Part shown: positions 44,611 to 53,734 of the stretch, in pieces
Position numbering within the stretch: the stretch's first letter is position 1
Layout of the letters: each line of letters opens with the position of its first letter
Notes under the pieces: model-generated
Told to the model about the DNA's origin: nothing
The model's input: the letters and a program-made list of their open reading frames with translations, nothing else
The model's database searches: none
Program-made: the position numbers and the translations under genes
Assembly (NCBI GenBank): GCA_945874225.1
Contig: CAMCFT010000013.1
Span: 30,753-94,752, forward strand
From: Flavobacterium psychrophilum
Lineage (GTDB): Bacteria; Bacteroidota; Bacteroidia; Flavobacteriales; Flavobacteriaceae
Reading direction: 5' to 3'
DNA: 64,000 nucleotides

Positions 44611-45699
44611 ATGAATAAACAAGAATTATTTTCCGATTTAAAAGTAGTTGAGCTTGCCGGAGTTTTGGCGGGTCCAGCTGTTGGAATGTTCTTTGCTGAA
44701 CTTGGAGCGGAAGTTCTAAAAGTTGAAAACCCTTCAAATAATGGAGATATAACGCGCAGTTGGCGTTTGGAATCAGAAAGTCAAAATACACAGTCGGCCT
44801 ATTATAGTAGTGTGAATTACAACAAAACTATTATTTGGGCAGATTTAAAAACAGCTGAAGATTTCGAAATGGTGTTACATCATATCGCTTCGGCTGATGT
44901 TGTGATTTCTAATTTCAAACCTTCATCAGCAAAACAATTAGGATTGGATGCGATTGCGTTACGCAAAAAATTTCCAAAACTGATTTATGCCCAAATTAGT
45001 GGTTATGGTATTGATGATGAAACTCCGGCCTTTGATGTAGTACTGCAAGCCGAAGCCGGTTTTATGTACATCAATGGGGAAGCGGATGGCGTTCCATTAA
45101 AAATGCCAATTGCATTGATAGATGTTTTGGCTGCGCATCAGTTGAAAGAGGCAATATTGGTAGCTTTATTGCAAAGGTCTAAAACAGGTTTGGGAGCAAC
45201 AGCACATATTTCGTTATACAATGCAGCACTTTCGTCTTTGGCAAATCAGGCGACGAACTATTTAATGGGTGGTGAAGTTCCACAACGAATGGGAAGTTTA
45301 CATCCGAATATTGCTCCTTATGGAGAAACGTTTTATACCAATGACAGAAAAGCAATTGTGCTTGCCGTCGGGAATGATAAACAATTTTCATTGCTTTGTG
45401 AATGTCTAAATTTAGATCTTCGACAAGCTAAGGATGACGATTTGGATTTGTTTAAAACCAATGCCTTACGTGTTCAAAATCGAAAAGAATTGGGGGAAAT
45501 ATTGGCGGAAGCATTTTCGAAATTTGATAGCGAAACATTATTGAAAGAACTAAAAAACAACAATGTTCCGTGTGGAGATATTCGTTCGATGGATGAAGTT
45601 TTAGATAACGAAACCGCACAAAAATTGATTTTATCGGAAATATTGAAAGATGGCCAAATCACAAAAAGAATGGCTACCGCAGTTTTTGATATTTATTAA
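44611..45699 (+). CDS. CaiB/BaiF-family CoA-transferase
   Basis: A 362-residue family III CoA-transferase. ATG 44611 (MNKQELFSDLKVVELAGVLA) is chosen because it begins at the conserved N-terminus; the TTG at 44581 adds nonconserved residues. GPAVGMFFAELGAEVLKVENP near 21 and FDVVLQAEAGFMYING with catalytic Asp142 are family hallmarks. Such enzymes move CoA between carboxylic acids. The acceptor in this polyamine locus is not known. It is somewhat shorter than formyl-CoA transferase but has no visible defect. Confidence 0.87.
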   Translation: MNKQELFSDLKVVELAGVLAGPAVGMFFAELGAEVLKVENPSNNGDITRSWRLESESQNTQSAYYSSVNYNKTIIWADLKTAEDFEMVLHHIASADVVISNFKPSSAKQLGLDAIALRKKFPKLIYAQISGYGIDDETPAFDVVLQAEAGFMYINGEADGVPLKMPIALIDVLAAHQLKEAILVALLQRSKTGLGATAHISLYNAALSSLANQATNYLMGGEVPQRMGSLHPNIAPYGETFYTNDRKAIVLAVGNDKQFSLLCECLNLDLRQAKDDDLDLFKTNALRVQNRKELGEILAEAFSKFDSETLLKELKNNNVPCGDIRSMDEVLDNETAQKLILSEILKDGQITKRMATAVFDIY

Positions 45700-45715
45700 A
45701 TAATATAGATGTGTT

Positions 45716-45743
45716 CCTGCAAGGTTTTTTTTAACCTTGTAGG
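45716..45743. repeat. 28-bp palindromic repeat, left copy
   Basis: CCTGCAAGGTT and AACCTTGTAGG arms enclose a T-rich centre. The whole 28 bp recurs perfectly as an inverted copy at 46262-46289, so the two bracket the pseudogene between them. Confidence 0.85.
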
Positions 45744-45755
45744 TATATTCAATAG

Positions 45756-46236
45756 TTAGGCATCATTTTAAAACAACTTTATGGAAAAACCATATTAGAA
45801 GAAGGAATATATTTTGAAGATTCTAAACAAATTCTTGTTTGGGGAGAAAGTTTTGAAGAATAGCATAAAATTGACAATCCAGAAATAAGTGAAAATGGTG
45901 ACACCCTAAAATGGTATGGTAAATTATGTTTTGGTGGTCAAAAGTTAAATTTAATTGTACATAAAAACCTGGGCACGAATAAAAAAGGAATTCTAAAACT
46001 TATAAATTTTGAAGAAGAAAAAGAAAATTAATTAACAATTTATAAAACTACTGAAAAATATTCTGCTTTCTTTGAGAAATATTTTGGAGAACCAAGTCAG
46101 ACTAAAACAATATATGGAAGAACTTTGGAATTTAAATGATTTACAAATAATTCTTGGAATTGGAGAAAGATTTTCAGATTTTCTAATTTTTGGAATGCAT
46201 TATGGAGAAAAATTTTATAAGCTCAGTGAATATTAA
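45756..46236 (+). pseudogene. Decayed gene of unknown function inside the pot locus
   Basis: One frame reads GIILKQLYGKTILEEGIYFE, then through in-frame stops TAG, TAA and TGA continues with HKIDNPEISENGDTLKWYGK, LTIYKTTEKYSAFFEKYFGE and TIYGRTLEFK. After a frame change the end reads IFGMHYGEKFYKLSEY and stops at 46236. The pieces make up one protein of about 150-160 residues of unknown family; the style resembles small cytosolic or immunity-type proteins. With three stops and a frameshift it cannot be functional. Its composition is more AT-rich than the pot genes, and it is bracketed by inverted palindromes, suggesting insertion. Confidence 0.65.
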
Positions 46237-46261
46237 AACAAAGCTGCGGCACGAATGAATA

Positions 46262-46289
46262 CCTACAAGGTTAAAAAAAACCTTGCAGG
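46262..46289. repeat. 28-bp palindromic repeat, right (inverted) copy
   Basis: The exact reverse complement of 45716-45743, including the eight-base A/T centre. It lies 64 bp before potB. Confidence 0.85.
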
Positions 46290-46352
46290 AAAAGAGAAAT
46301 AGTAAATACATTAATATTGTATTTGCTGTGTTTCACAAAAAGCAAATTAGAA

Positions 46353-47198
46353 ATGAAAAAAGCAAACAAATACATCCTACTGGCGCCACTTTTACTGTGG
46401 TTGTTCCTGTTTTTGGTATTGCCCTATTGCTTTATTTTGACACAAAGTGTTTTGGCAACAGATGATTTTGGGAAAGTGATATATCATTTCAATTTGGATT
46501 CGTATATCAAAATATTTACTAATCCATTGTATTACGAAACCTTAACTAGAACTTTTATGTATGCCGTAATCGTGGCTTTGGCTTGCATTTTATTGAGTTT
46601 GCCTTTGGCTTATTTTATTGCATTCAAAGTACAAAAGCATAAATCATTCTATTACACACTGATAGTTTTGCCTTTTTGGATGTCATACATCGTGAGAGCT
46701 TATGCCTGGAAAATCATTCTGGGAGAACAAGGGATTTTCAATTCATCGCTAATGAATTTGGGAATAATCGACAAGCCGTTGCGTTTTGTTTTGTACTCTG
46801 ATTTTTCGGTGATTCTGTGTTTGATTTATATCTTTTTGCCATTTGTTTGTATTCCAATTTATACTTCGTTTGAGCAAATTTCCAAATCATTGGTCGAAGC
46901 CAGCAAAGACTTGGGAGCCAATTCTTGGAAAACATTCTGGAAAGTGATTTTTCCTTTAATCTTACCGGGAGTGATTTCGGGAGGAACATTAGCCTTGGTT
47001 TTGACCTTGGGAGATTTCCTTGCCGCCTCGCTTTTGGGTGGGCCAAATACATTATTTATTTCGAATATTGTACAAAATTTATTCGGAACATCCAATGATA
47101 AACCATTAGGCTCAGCAGTTGGAGTTGTTTTGTTGGTTTTGGTTTTTCTATTATTGGAATTCTCATCGCGCTATGAGAAAAAACACGAAACACAATAA
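46353..47198 (+). CDS. potB: Polyamine ABC transporter permease PotB-like
   Basis: A 281-residue inner-membrane permease with six hydrophobic segments. ATG 46353 (MKKANKYILLAPLLLWLFLF) is chosen over the upstream extension. The cytoplasmic EAA loop EASKDLGANSWKTFWKVIFP near 202 docks to the ATPase. LPFWMSYIVRAYAWKIILGE is typical of PotB/PotH. It forms the channel with PotC, whose gene starts 2 bp later. Confidence 0.9.
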   Translation: MKKANKYILLAPLLLWLFLFLVLPYCFILTQSVLATDDFGKVIYHFNLDSYIKIFTNPLYYETLTRTFMYAVIVALACILLSLPLAYFIAFKVQKHKSFYYTLIVLPFWMSYIVRAYAWKIILGEQGIFNSSLMNLGIIDKPLRFVLYSDFSVILCLIYIFLPFVCIPIYTSFEQISKSLVEASKDLGANSWKTFWKVIFPLILPGVISGGTLALVLTLGDFLAASLLGGPNTLFISNIVQNLFGTSNDKPLGSAVGVVLLVLVFLLLEFSSRYEKKHETQ

Positions 47199-47200
47199 TT

Positions 47201-47974
47201 ATGAAAAAACTTAGATCTTTTATCGTTTCCTTTTCGGCATTTTCAGTGTTGTGGTTTTTGTATTTCCCAATACTCATTATTATTTGGTTTTCATTCAATA
47301 AAGAGTCGGTGAGTTCCTTTCCCATCGAGCATTATTCATTGGATTGGTACGTAAAATTATTCCATAATAAATCAATGATGCAAGCCGTTCGAATTAGTTT
47401 TTTTATTGCTATTTCAAGTACAATTGCCGCATTAATTATTGGAATCCCATCGGCTTATGCCTTGCACAAATACAATTATTTTGGGAAAAGTTTATTATTG
47501 AAAGTTATATTATTGCCTATAACATTACCCGGAATTGTTACTGGCGTGGCGATGTTGAGCTTTTTTCCAATGTTGGGAATTCCATTGTCATTGACTGCCG
47601 TTTTAATTGGTCACACGACCTTTTTGATAGCGATTATGATTACGCAAATCTTGGCTCGATTCAAAAAATTAGATCCCTATTTGGAAATGGCGGCATTCGA
47701 TTTGGGAGCAAGTCCATTGCAGGCTTTTTTCAAGGTAATCTTGCCTAATATAAAAACAGCCATTATTGGAGCCGTTTTATTGTCTTTGGTGCTTTCGATG
47801 GATGAAATTCCGGTAACTTTTTTCTTGATTTCAAGAGAGAATACCTTGCCAATTGAGATTTACGGAATGATGCGTCGCGGAATAACACCTGAAGTAAATG
47901 CAGTGGCAACCTTGGTGTTTTTGGTCTCATCAACCGCTATTTTTATGTCGTTAAAATTCAACAAAGAAAACTAA
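47201..47974 (+). CDS. potC: Polyamine ABC transporter permease PotC-like
   Basis: A 257-residue permease with six hydrophobic segments and the EAA loop EMAAFDLGASPLQAFFKVILP near 160. MDEIPVTFFL is typical of PotC/PotI. It is tightly packed between potB (2-bp gap) and potA (4-bp gap). Confidence 0.9.
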   Translation: MKKLRSFIVSFSAFSVLWFLYFPILIIIWFSFNKESVSSFPIEHYSLDWYVKLFHNKSMMQAVRISFFIAISSTIAALIIGIPSAYALHKYNYFGKSLLLKVILLPITLPGIVTGVAMLSFFPMLGIPLSLTAVLIGHTTFLIAIMITQILARFKKLDPYLEMAAFDLGASPLQAFFKVILPNIKTAIIGAVLLSLVLSMDEIPVTFFLISRENTLPIEIYGMMRRGITPEVNAVATLVFLVSSTAIFMSLKFNKEN

Positions 47975-47978
47975 TAGA

Positions 47979-49016
47979 ATGAGTAAATTAGAATTAAAAG
48001 CCATAAATAAATCATTCGGGAGTTCGCATATCGTTAATAATTTGGATTTACAAATTATGGATGGTGAATTCTTGACCATTTTAGGGCCAAGTGGATGCGG
48101 GAAAACGACCACTTTGCGAATGATTGCCGGTTTTGAAATGCCCGACAGCGGTCAGGTTTTACTCAGTAATAAAGACATAACGAATTTGCCTCCTTATAAA
48201 AGGAACGTCAATACAGTTTTTCAAAATTATGCTTTATTTCCTCATTTGAACGTGGAAGAAAATATCGCTTTTGGTTTGCACCAAAAGAAAATGAGCAAAT
48301 CAGAGATTAATAAAAGAGTCGATGAAATGTTGGAATTGGTTCAAATGGAAGCTTTCAAAACTCGAAAGCCTTTTGAAATGTCAGGTGGTCAACAGCAAAG
48401 AGTTGCTATTGCCAGAGCGATTGCACCCGATCCCGAAATTCTATTATTGGACGAGCCGCTTGGCGCTTTGGATTTGAAACTAAGAAAACAAATGCAGTTT
48501 GAATTGAAACAATTGCACAAAGATTTGAATAAAACCTTTGTTTATGTGACTCACGATCAGGAAGAAGCCTTGACAATGTCCGACCGGATTGCGGTGATGA
48601 ATCAAGGAATAATTGAACAATTGTCCGATAGTCAGACTTTGTATAATCATCCAAAAACAAAATTTGTAGCAGGTTTTATTGGCGAAGCCAATTTGATTCC
48701 CGTGAAAACTGTCAATAAATCTTCGTTTGCTTTTGAAGATAAAACATTTAGTTTTAATCACGAAATTAGTTCAGCTGCCGCTGTTTTGTTTATCAGGCCG
48801 GAAAATGTTTCTTTTGACTCAATAACTGCAATCGCGTTAACAGTAACAATTGAAGATGTGATTTTCGTAGGGAATCATAGAAAATACAAATTGGTAACAG
48901 CTTCAGGGCAAAAAATTATCAAAACCGAAGATTCATCGGTGGCATTGACAAAAATTATTGGACAGTCGGTGACTATTTATTTGTCGCCCAATTTAATTCA
49001 GATTTATAATTCATAA
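47979..49016 (+). CDS. potA: Polyamine ABC transporter ATPase PotA-like
   Basis: A 345-residue ATPase with Walker A GPSGCGKTTT, Q-loop FQNYALFPHL, signature SGGQQQRVAIARAIA, Walker B LLLDEPLGALD and switch His in VTHDQEEA. A TOBE domain follows (FIGEANLIPVK, then VLFIRPENVSF), as usual for importers of this class. It powers uptake through PotBC. The next gene, an aldehyde dehydrogenase, starts 10 bp after it, so uptake and breakdown are co-transcribed. Confidence 0.92.
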   Translation: MSKLELKAINKSFGSSHIVNNLDLQIMDGEFLTILGPSGCGKTTTLRMIAGFEMPDSGQVLLSNKDITNLPPYKRNVNTVFQNYALFPHLNVEENIAFGLHQKKMSKSEINKRVDEMLELVQMEAFKTRKPFEMSGGQQQRVAIARAIAPDPEILLLDEPLGALDLKLRKQMQFELKQLHKDLNKTFVYVTHDQEEALTMSDRIAVMNQGIIEQLSDSQTLYNHPKTKFVAGFIGEANLIPVKTVNKSSFAFEDKTFSFNHEISSAAAVLFIRPENVSFDSITAIALTVTIEDVIFVGNHRKYKLVTASGQKIIKTEDSSVALTKIIGQSVTIYLSPNLIQIYNS

Positions 49017-49026
49017 AATAGAAAAT

Positions 49027-50472
49027 ATGTATAAAATGTATATCAACGGAGCATTTGTAGATTCTGTTTCCAAGAAAACGAGAAACATACTAAATCCTGC
49101 TACAAAAGAGGTGATAGCAACCGTTCCGGAAGCACAAATTGAAGATGTAAATGCTGCTGTCGATGCTGCCAGAGCGGCTTTTGATGGTTCAGCATGGAAA
49201 AGTAAAACGGCACAAGACCGTCAGAAAATATTGTTTTCTATCGCTGGAAAAATCAGAGAAAATTTTGAAGCTTTCGTGAAATTAGAAGTTGAAAACAATG
49301 GGAAACCAATACGTGAAGCTGAATTTGATATTGATGATGCCGCTTCCTGTTTTGAGTTTTATGCAGGATTAGCCACGAAAATTCACGGCGAAACGATGAA
49401 CGTTCCCGGAAATTCTTTCAGTTACGTAATTCGTGAAGCGATTGGTGTTTGTGCACAAATTATTCCTTGGAATTTCCCGTTTTTGATGTGTGCCTGGAAA
49501 CTAGGACCAGCTATCGCAGCAGGAAATACCGTGGTTTTAAAACCTTCGGAAGTGACGCCGTTGACGGCTTTGTTTTTGGCAAAATTAATTGATGAATTAG
49601 ACATTCCAAAAGGAGTAATTAATATTATAACTGGTGACGGTCCAATTGCCGGAAATGCTTTAATCAGCAATACCAAAATTGATAAAATTGCTTTTACCGG
49701 AGGAACTTCGACAGGGAAATACATTGGTAAAATTGCTGCCGAAAACCTTAAAAAAGTAACCTTAGAATTGGGCGGAAAAAATCCAGTTGTCATTTTTGAT
49801 GATTGCAAAATGGATTTGGCTTTAGATTGGGGATTGTTTGCGGCTTTCGCCAATAGCGGACAAGTTTGTACTGCCGGTTCTAGAATATTAATTCAGGATA
49901 CCATTTATGATGATTTTGTAAAACAATTTGTAGAAAGAGCGAAAAACATCAAAGTGGGTGATGGTTCGAATGCTGAAAATACGATGGGACCCATCGTTTC
50001 TCAAAATCATTTTGACAAAGTAAAAGCGTATATTGAAGTGGGTAAAGGAGAAGCAACCTTGGCTTTTGGAGGAAACACAGATGACAGCAAAGGCTTTTTT
50101 ATTGAGCCCACTATTTTTACAAACGTGACTTCAAATATGCGAATTGCCAGAGAAGAAATTTTTGGTCCAGTTGTAGCTTTGCTAAAATTCTCCACCGAAG
50201 AAGAGGCAATTACCATGGCAAACGACACAGAATACGGATTGGGTTACGGATTATTTACCCAAGATGTTACAAGAGTTCATCGCGTGATGCCAAAAATCAG
50301 GGCAGGAATAGGTTGGGTAAATTTCTATCATCCTACGTTCAATGAAATGCCTTGGGGTGGTTACAAACAGTCCGGAATAGGTCGGGAATTAGGGCTGTAC
50401 GGAATAGAAAATTATCTCGAAGTGAAACAAGTGAACATCAATTTAGATACAGATCCAGTGGGTTGGTATTAA
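49027..50472 (+). CDS. Aldehyde dehydrogenase, aminoaldehyde/betaine-aldehyde type
   Basis: A 481-residue aldehyde dehydrogenase with IPWNFPFLMCAWKLGPAIAAGN near 146, Glu247 in TLELGGKNP and catalytic Cys281 in NSGQVCTAGS. The overall type (YINGAFVDSVSKK at the start, MPWGGYKQSGIGRELG near the end) matches betaine-aldehyde and gamma-aminobutyraldehyde dehydrogenases. Directly after potA, it probably oxidises 4-aminobutanal or 3-aminopropanal from polyamines. Confidence 0.88.
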   Translation: MYKMYINGAFVDSVSKKTRNILNPATKEVIATVPEAQIEDVNAAVDAARAAFDGSAWKSKTAQDRQKILFSIAGKIRENFEAFVKLEVENNGKPIREAEFDIDDAASCFEFYAGLATKIHGETMNVPGNSFSYVIREAIGVCAQIIPWNFPFLMCAWKLGPAIAAGNTVVLKPSEVTPLTALFLAKLIDELDIPKGVINIITGDGPIAGNALISNTKIDKIAFTGGTSTGKYIGKIAAENLKKVTLELGGKNPVVIFDDCKMDLALDWGLFAAFANSGQVCTAGSRILIQDTIYDDFVKQFVERAKNIKVGDGSNAENTMGPIVSQNHFDKVKAYIEVGKGEATLAFGGNTDDSKGFFIEPTIFTNVTSNMRIAREEIFGPVVALLKFSTEEEAITMANDTEYGLGYGLFTQDVTRVHRVMPKIRAGIGWVNFYHPTFNEMPWGGYKQSGIGRELGLYGIENYLEVKQVNINLDTDPVGWY

Positions 50473-50543
50473 ATTAATTACGAATTAAAAATTACGAATT
50501 AAAAATATTTTAAAAGAAATTTTAAAATTTAAATTAAATAAAA

Positions 50544-51896
50544 ATGATAATCAAATCAGTAAATCCATATTCTCAAGCAGTAATTGCAGAGCACGAAGTT
50601 TTGACTAATGCACAATTGGCTCAAAAAATTGAACTATCTGAAAAAGCTTTTAAAAATTGGCGTAATACTACATTTCAGGAAAGAGCGGATAAAATGAAGA
50701 AATTAGCTAATATTCTTCGAGCAAGAAAAGAGGAATTAGGCTTGTTGATTACCAATGAAATGGGTAAAATAGTATCTGAAGGTGTTTCTGAAGTAGAAAA
50801 ATCAGCAGGAAATTGTGATTTCTATGCGGAGAATGCCGAGAAAATGTTGAAAGACGTTTATTATGACACTCCTTTCAAAAGCATGTCGGTTTATGATCCA
50901 TCGGGAGCTGTTTTTGCCGTGATGCCATGGAATTATCCTTTTTGGCAAGTCTTGCGTTATGCTGCTCCGGCAGTTATGGCAGGAAATGTTTCTATTTTGA
51001 AACACGCTTCAAATGTTCAGGGTTGTGCAAAAGCGATAGAAAGTGCATTTTTAGAAGCAGGTTTTCCTGAAGGTGTTTTTCAACAAGTGACTATTAACTT
51101 AAGTCAAGTAGAATCAATAATTGCCTCTGATATTGTAAGTGGAGTTACCTTGACAGGAAGTGAAATGGCGGGTTCGTCAGTGGCTTCATTGGCAGGAAAA
51201 CATATTAAAAAAACAGTTATGGAACTTGGAGGTTCCGATGCTTTTATAGTTTTAGACGATGCAGATATTGAAAAAGCGGCAACTATTGCTACCCAATCAA
51301 GAATGCTTAATGCAGGTCAGGCTTGTATTTGTGCTAAAAGATTTATTGTTACCGAAAAAATTGGCGACGAATTTGCTCATTTATTTGCTCAAAAAATAAA
51401 CGCTTTAAATCAAGGGAATCCATTACAAAATGGAATCAATATGGGGCCATTGGCTAAACTGGAATTTGCAAATACATTGAGTTCTCAATTGGAAAAATCA
51501 TTGCAACAAGGTGCCAAAATTTTAGTAGGAGGAGAGCAGGATAATTGCAATTTCCAACCCACATTAATAGATTTTGTAGATTCAAATAATATTGCTTTTC
51601 AGGAAGAAACTTTTGGACCATTGGCAACAATAATTAGAGCAAAAGACGAAAATGATGCAATTGCAATAGCAAATAATCATCGGTATGGATTGGCTTCAGC
51701 CATTTGGACAGAAGATAGAGAGAAGGCCTATAAATTAGCCAGAAGAATTGAAGCAGGTAACGTTTTTATCAATTCATTAGTGCGTTCTGATTCTCGAATT
51801 CCTTTTGGAGGAATAAAAAAATCGGGCTATGGAAGAGAATTGTCTGATATTGGAATGAAAGAATTTATGAATATGAAATCTATAATTATTGAATAA
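50544..51896 (+). CDS. Succinate-semialdehyde dehydrogenase-type aldehyde dehydrogenase
   Basis: A 450-residue aldehyde dehydrogenase with [22 protein letters not shown] near 127, Glu227 in [10 protein letters not shown] and Cys261 in [12 protein letters not shown]. The short N-terminus ([13 protein letters not shown]) and active-site context match the Sad/GabD group. It would turn succinate semialdehyde from GabT into succinate. The 71-bp leader carries a short direct repeat of ACGAATTAAAAAT. Confidence 0.87.
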   Translation: MIIKSVNPYSQAVIAEHEVLTNAQLAQKIELSEKAFKNWRNTTFQERADKMKKLANILRARKEELGLLITNEMGKIVSEGVSEVEKSAGNCDFYAENAEKMLKDVYYDTPFKSMSVYDPSGAVFAVMPWNYPFWQVLRYAAPAVMAGNVSILKHASNVQGCAKAIESAFLEAGFPEGVFQQVTINLSQVESIIASDIVSGVTLTGSEMAGSSVASLAGKHIKKTVMELGGSDAFIVLDDADIEKAATIATQSRMLNAGQACICAKRFIVTEKIGDEFAHLFAQKINALNQGNPLQNGINMGPLAKLEFANTLSSQLEKSLQQGAKILVGGEQDNCNFQPTLIDFVDSNNIAFQEETFGPLATIIRAKDENDAIAIANNHRYGLASAIWTEDREKAYKLARRIEAGNVFINSLVRSDSRIPFGGIKKSGYGRELSDIGMKEFMNMKSIIIE

Positions 51897-51935
51897 AATA
51901 AAGTGAATTTACTATAGCTAACCAAACCAAAATCA

Positions 51936-53603
51936 ATGAAAAAACCAAAATCAAAAACACTTCAAAATTTACTTTTCAATTTTAAAGCAGCTCAGTTTTC
52001 GAATGAAAATCCGGAAATTGAAGTGGATCAAATTGTTGAATTTAAAAATGCTGATGCACTAACTAGGAGAAAGTTTGTAGTTGACGTGGCAAAATTTGGG
52101 TTGCTTACAGGAATAGTGGGTACTTCAATATTAAGTTGTAAAAAAGAAAAAGACACTGAAAATTTCAATCTTTTAGGCAAAGGAGCTCCACTTGATGGTG
52201 GAGTAAAAGTCGCTATAATTGGCGCTGGAATTGCTGGATTAAACGCAGCTTACCAACTGAAAAAAGCAGGAATTCAAGCTACAGTTTATGAAGGAAGTCA
52301 TCGGTTGGGCGGTCGTATTTTGACACATTATAATGATGCTTTGCAAATGGGAATTCATCCAGAATTTGGGGGTGATTTTATCGATTCCAATCACGAAGAT
52401 ATGCTTAATTTGGCAAAAGAATTCGACTTGGAATTAATCGATATGTATGCTGAATCAAAAGCAGCTAACTTACGTCACGAAACTTTCTTTTTCGACGGAA
52501 GACATATTTCTGAAGCTGAAATAATCAAGGAATTCAAGAATATTGTTCCAAAACTATCAAAGGATGTGGATAGTCTTGGCGAAGATTACGATACTCCCGA
52601 AGCTTTGGTTTTAGATAAAACAACTCTAAAAGAGTATATCAAAGCATTGAACTGTAAACAATGGTTAAAAGATATTCTTACGGCCGCTTATTTGGCTGAA
52701 TTTGGTTTGGATACATCAGAACAATCGGCAATAAATATGCTTGATATGTTGGATACAGACACTTCTGAAGGTTTTAGGATTTTTGGCGACAGCGATGAAA
52801 AATACAGAATAAAAGAAGGGAATTCCAGACTTATAGAGCATTTAGCCGGAAGGGTAGCAGCTGATATTGAGACAAAACATATGCTTACAGCCATTTCGAA
52901 CAATGACGGAAAATACACTCTCTCCTTTAAAGATAAGGAAGATGTGCAAGCTGAATACGTGATTATCTGTATTCCGTTTACGATGCTTCGTGATGTGAAA
53001 ATAGACTTGGCAGCAATGACACCCGAAAAGAAAAATTCGATTCAATCTTTGGGCTATGGTCAGAATAACAAATTATTTCTTGGTTACGAAAACAGACCTT
53101 GGCGTGAAGGTAAAAACAAATTTTACGGATATTTATTTCACAAAGACATTCACGATGGCTGGGATTCGAGCAGTATAAAAACGATTCAAAGTAGTAAAGG
53201 AGTGTATTGCTGTTTCTTTGGTGGCGACGAATCGATTCGGTTGTCAAAAGTGGCCGTTAATAATCCTTCAGCACCACCAAATCATATTTGGAAAACAGAT
53301 TTGCCTCAAAACGAAATCGACAAATATATTGGCGAAATGGAGGAAATTTTTCCTGGTTCAAAAAGCACGTATTCTAACAAACACGTTTTCGCGTGTTGGT
53401 CAACTTATCCTTGGGTAAAAGCGAGTTATACTTGTCCAAAACCGGGACAGTGGAATAATGAAATGCTGCATATTAGTGAGCCTATTGGCAATGTGTTTTT
53501 TGCAGGTGAACATTGCAGCGTGGATTATCAAGGGTTTATGAATGGGGGTGCCGAAACCGGAAGATTGGCTGCTGAAAATATTTTAGAAAAAATTAAAAAG
53601 TAA
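51936..53603 (+). CDS. Flavin monoamine oxidase with Tat/lipoprotein-like N-terminus
   Basis: A 555-residue FAD amine oxidase. VAIIGAGIAGLNAAYQLKKA (92-111) is the dinucleotide fold, followed by VYEGSHRLGGRI, and GNVFFAGEHCSVDYQGFMNG near the end binds FAD. Before it are an unusual 42-residue lead and a Tat-like segment TRRKFVVDVAKFGLLTGIVG (43-62), then SILSC with Cys68, suggesting folded export and lipid anchoring. It would oxidise amines to aldehydes with release of ammonia and hydrogen peroxide, probably outside the cytoplasm, and may be the first step for some imported amines. Confidence 0.87.
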   Translation: MKKPKSKTLQNLLFNFKAAQFSNENPEIEVDQIVEFKNADALTRRKFVVDVAKFGLLTGIVGTSILSCKKEKDTENFNLLGKGAPLDGGVKVAIIGAGIAGLNAAYQLKKAGIQATVYEGSHRLGGRILTHYNDALQMGIHPEFGGDFIDSNHEDMLNLAKEFDLELIDMYAESKAANLRHETFFFDGRHISEAEIIKEFKNIVPKLSKDVDSLGEDYDTPEALVLDKTTLKEYIKALNCKQWLKDILTAAYLAEFGLDTSEQSAINMLDMLDTDTSEGFRIFGDSDEKYRIKEGNSRLIEHLAGRVAADIETKHMLTAISNNDGKYTLSFKDKEDVQAEYVIICIPFTMLRDVKIDLAAMTPEKKNSIQSLGYGQNNKLFLGYENRPWREGKNKFYGYLFHKDIHDGWDSSSIKTIQSSKGVYCCFFGGDESIRLSKVAVNNPSAPPNHIWKTDLPQNEIDKYIGEMEEIFPGSKSTYSNKHVFACWSTYPWVKASYTCPKPGQWNNEMLHISEPIGNVFFAGEHCSVDYQGFMNGGAETGRLAAENILEKIKK

Positions 53604-53644
53604 GGAATGTTTTAATTTACAATATATATAAATCAACTAAAATT

Positions 53645-53734
53645 GAATTTAACAATAAAAACCAATTTAACAATGAAAACCAATTTAACAATGAAAACCA
53701 ATTTAATAACTAAAACCAATTTAAACATGAAAAA
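53645..53734 (+). repeat. Five tandem 18-bp units over the start of the porin-like gene
   Basis: Five units of the CAATTTAACAATGAAAAC type run up to and include the chosen start codon. Two inner copies carry their own ATG in the same frame as the gene. Units 2 and 3 are identical. Confidence 0.9.
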
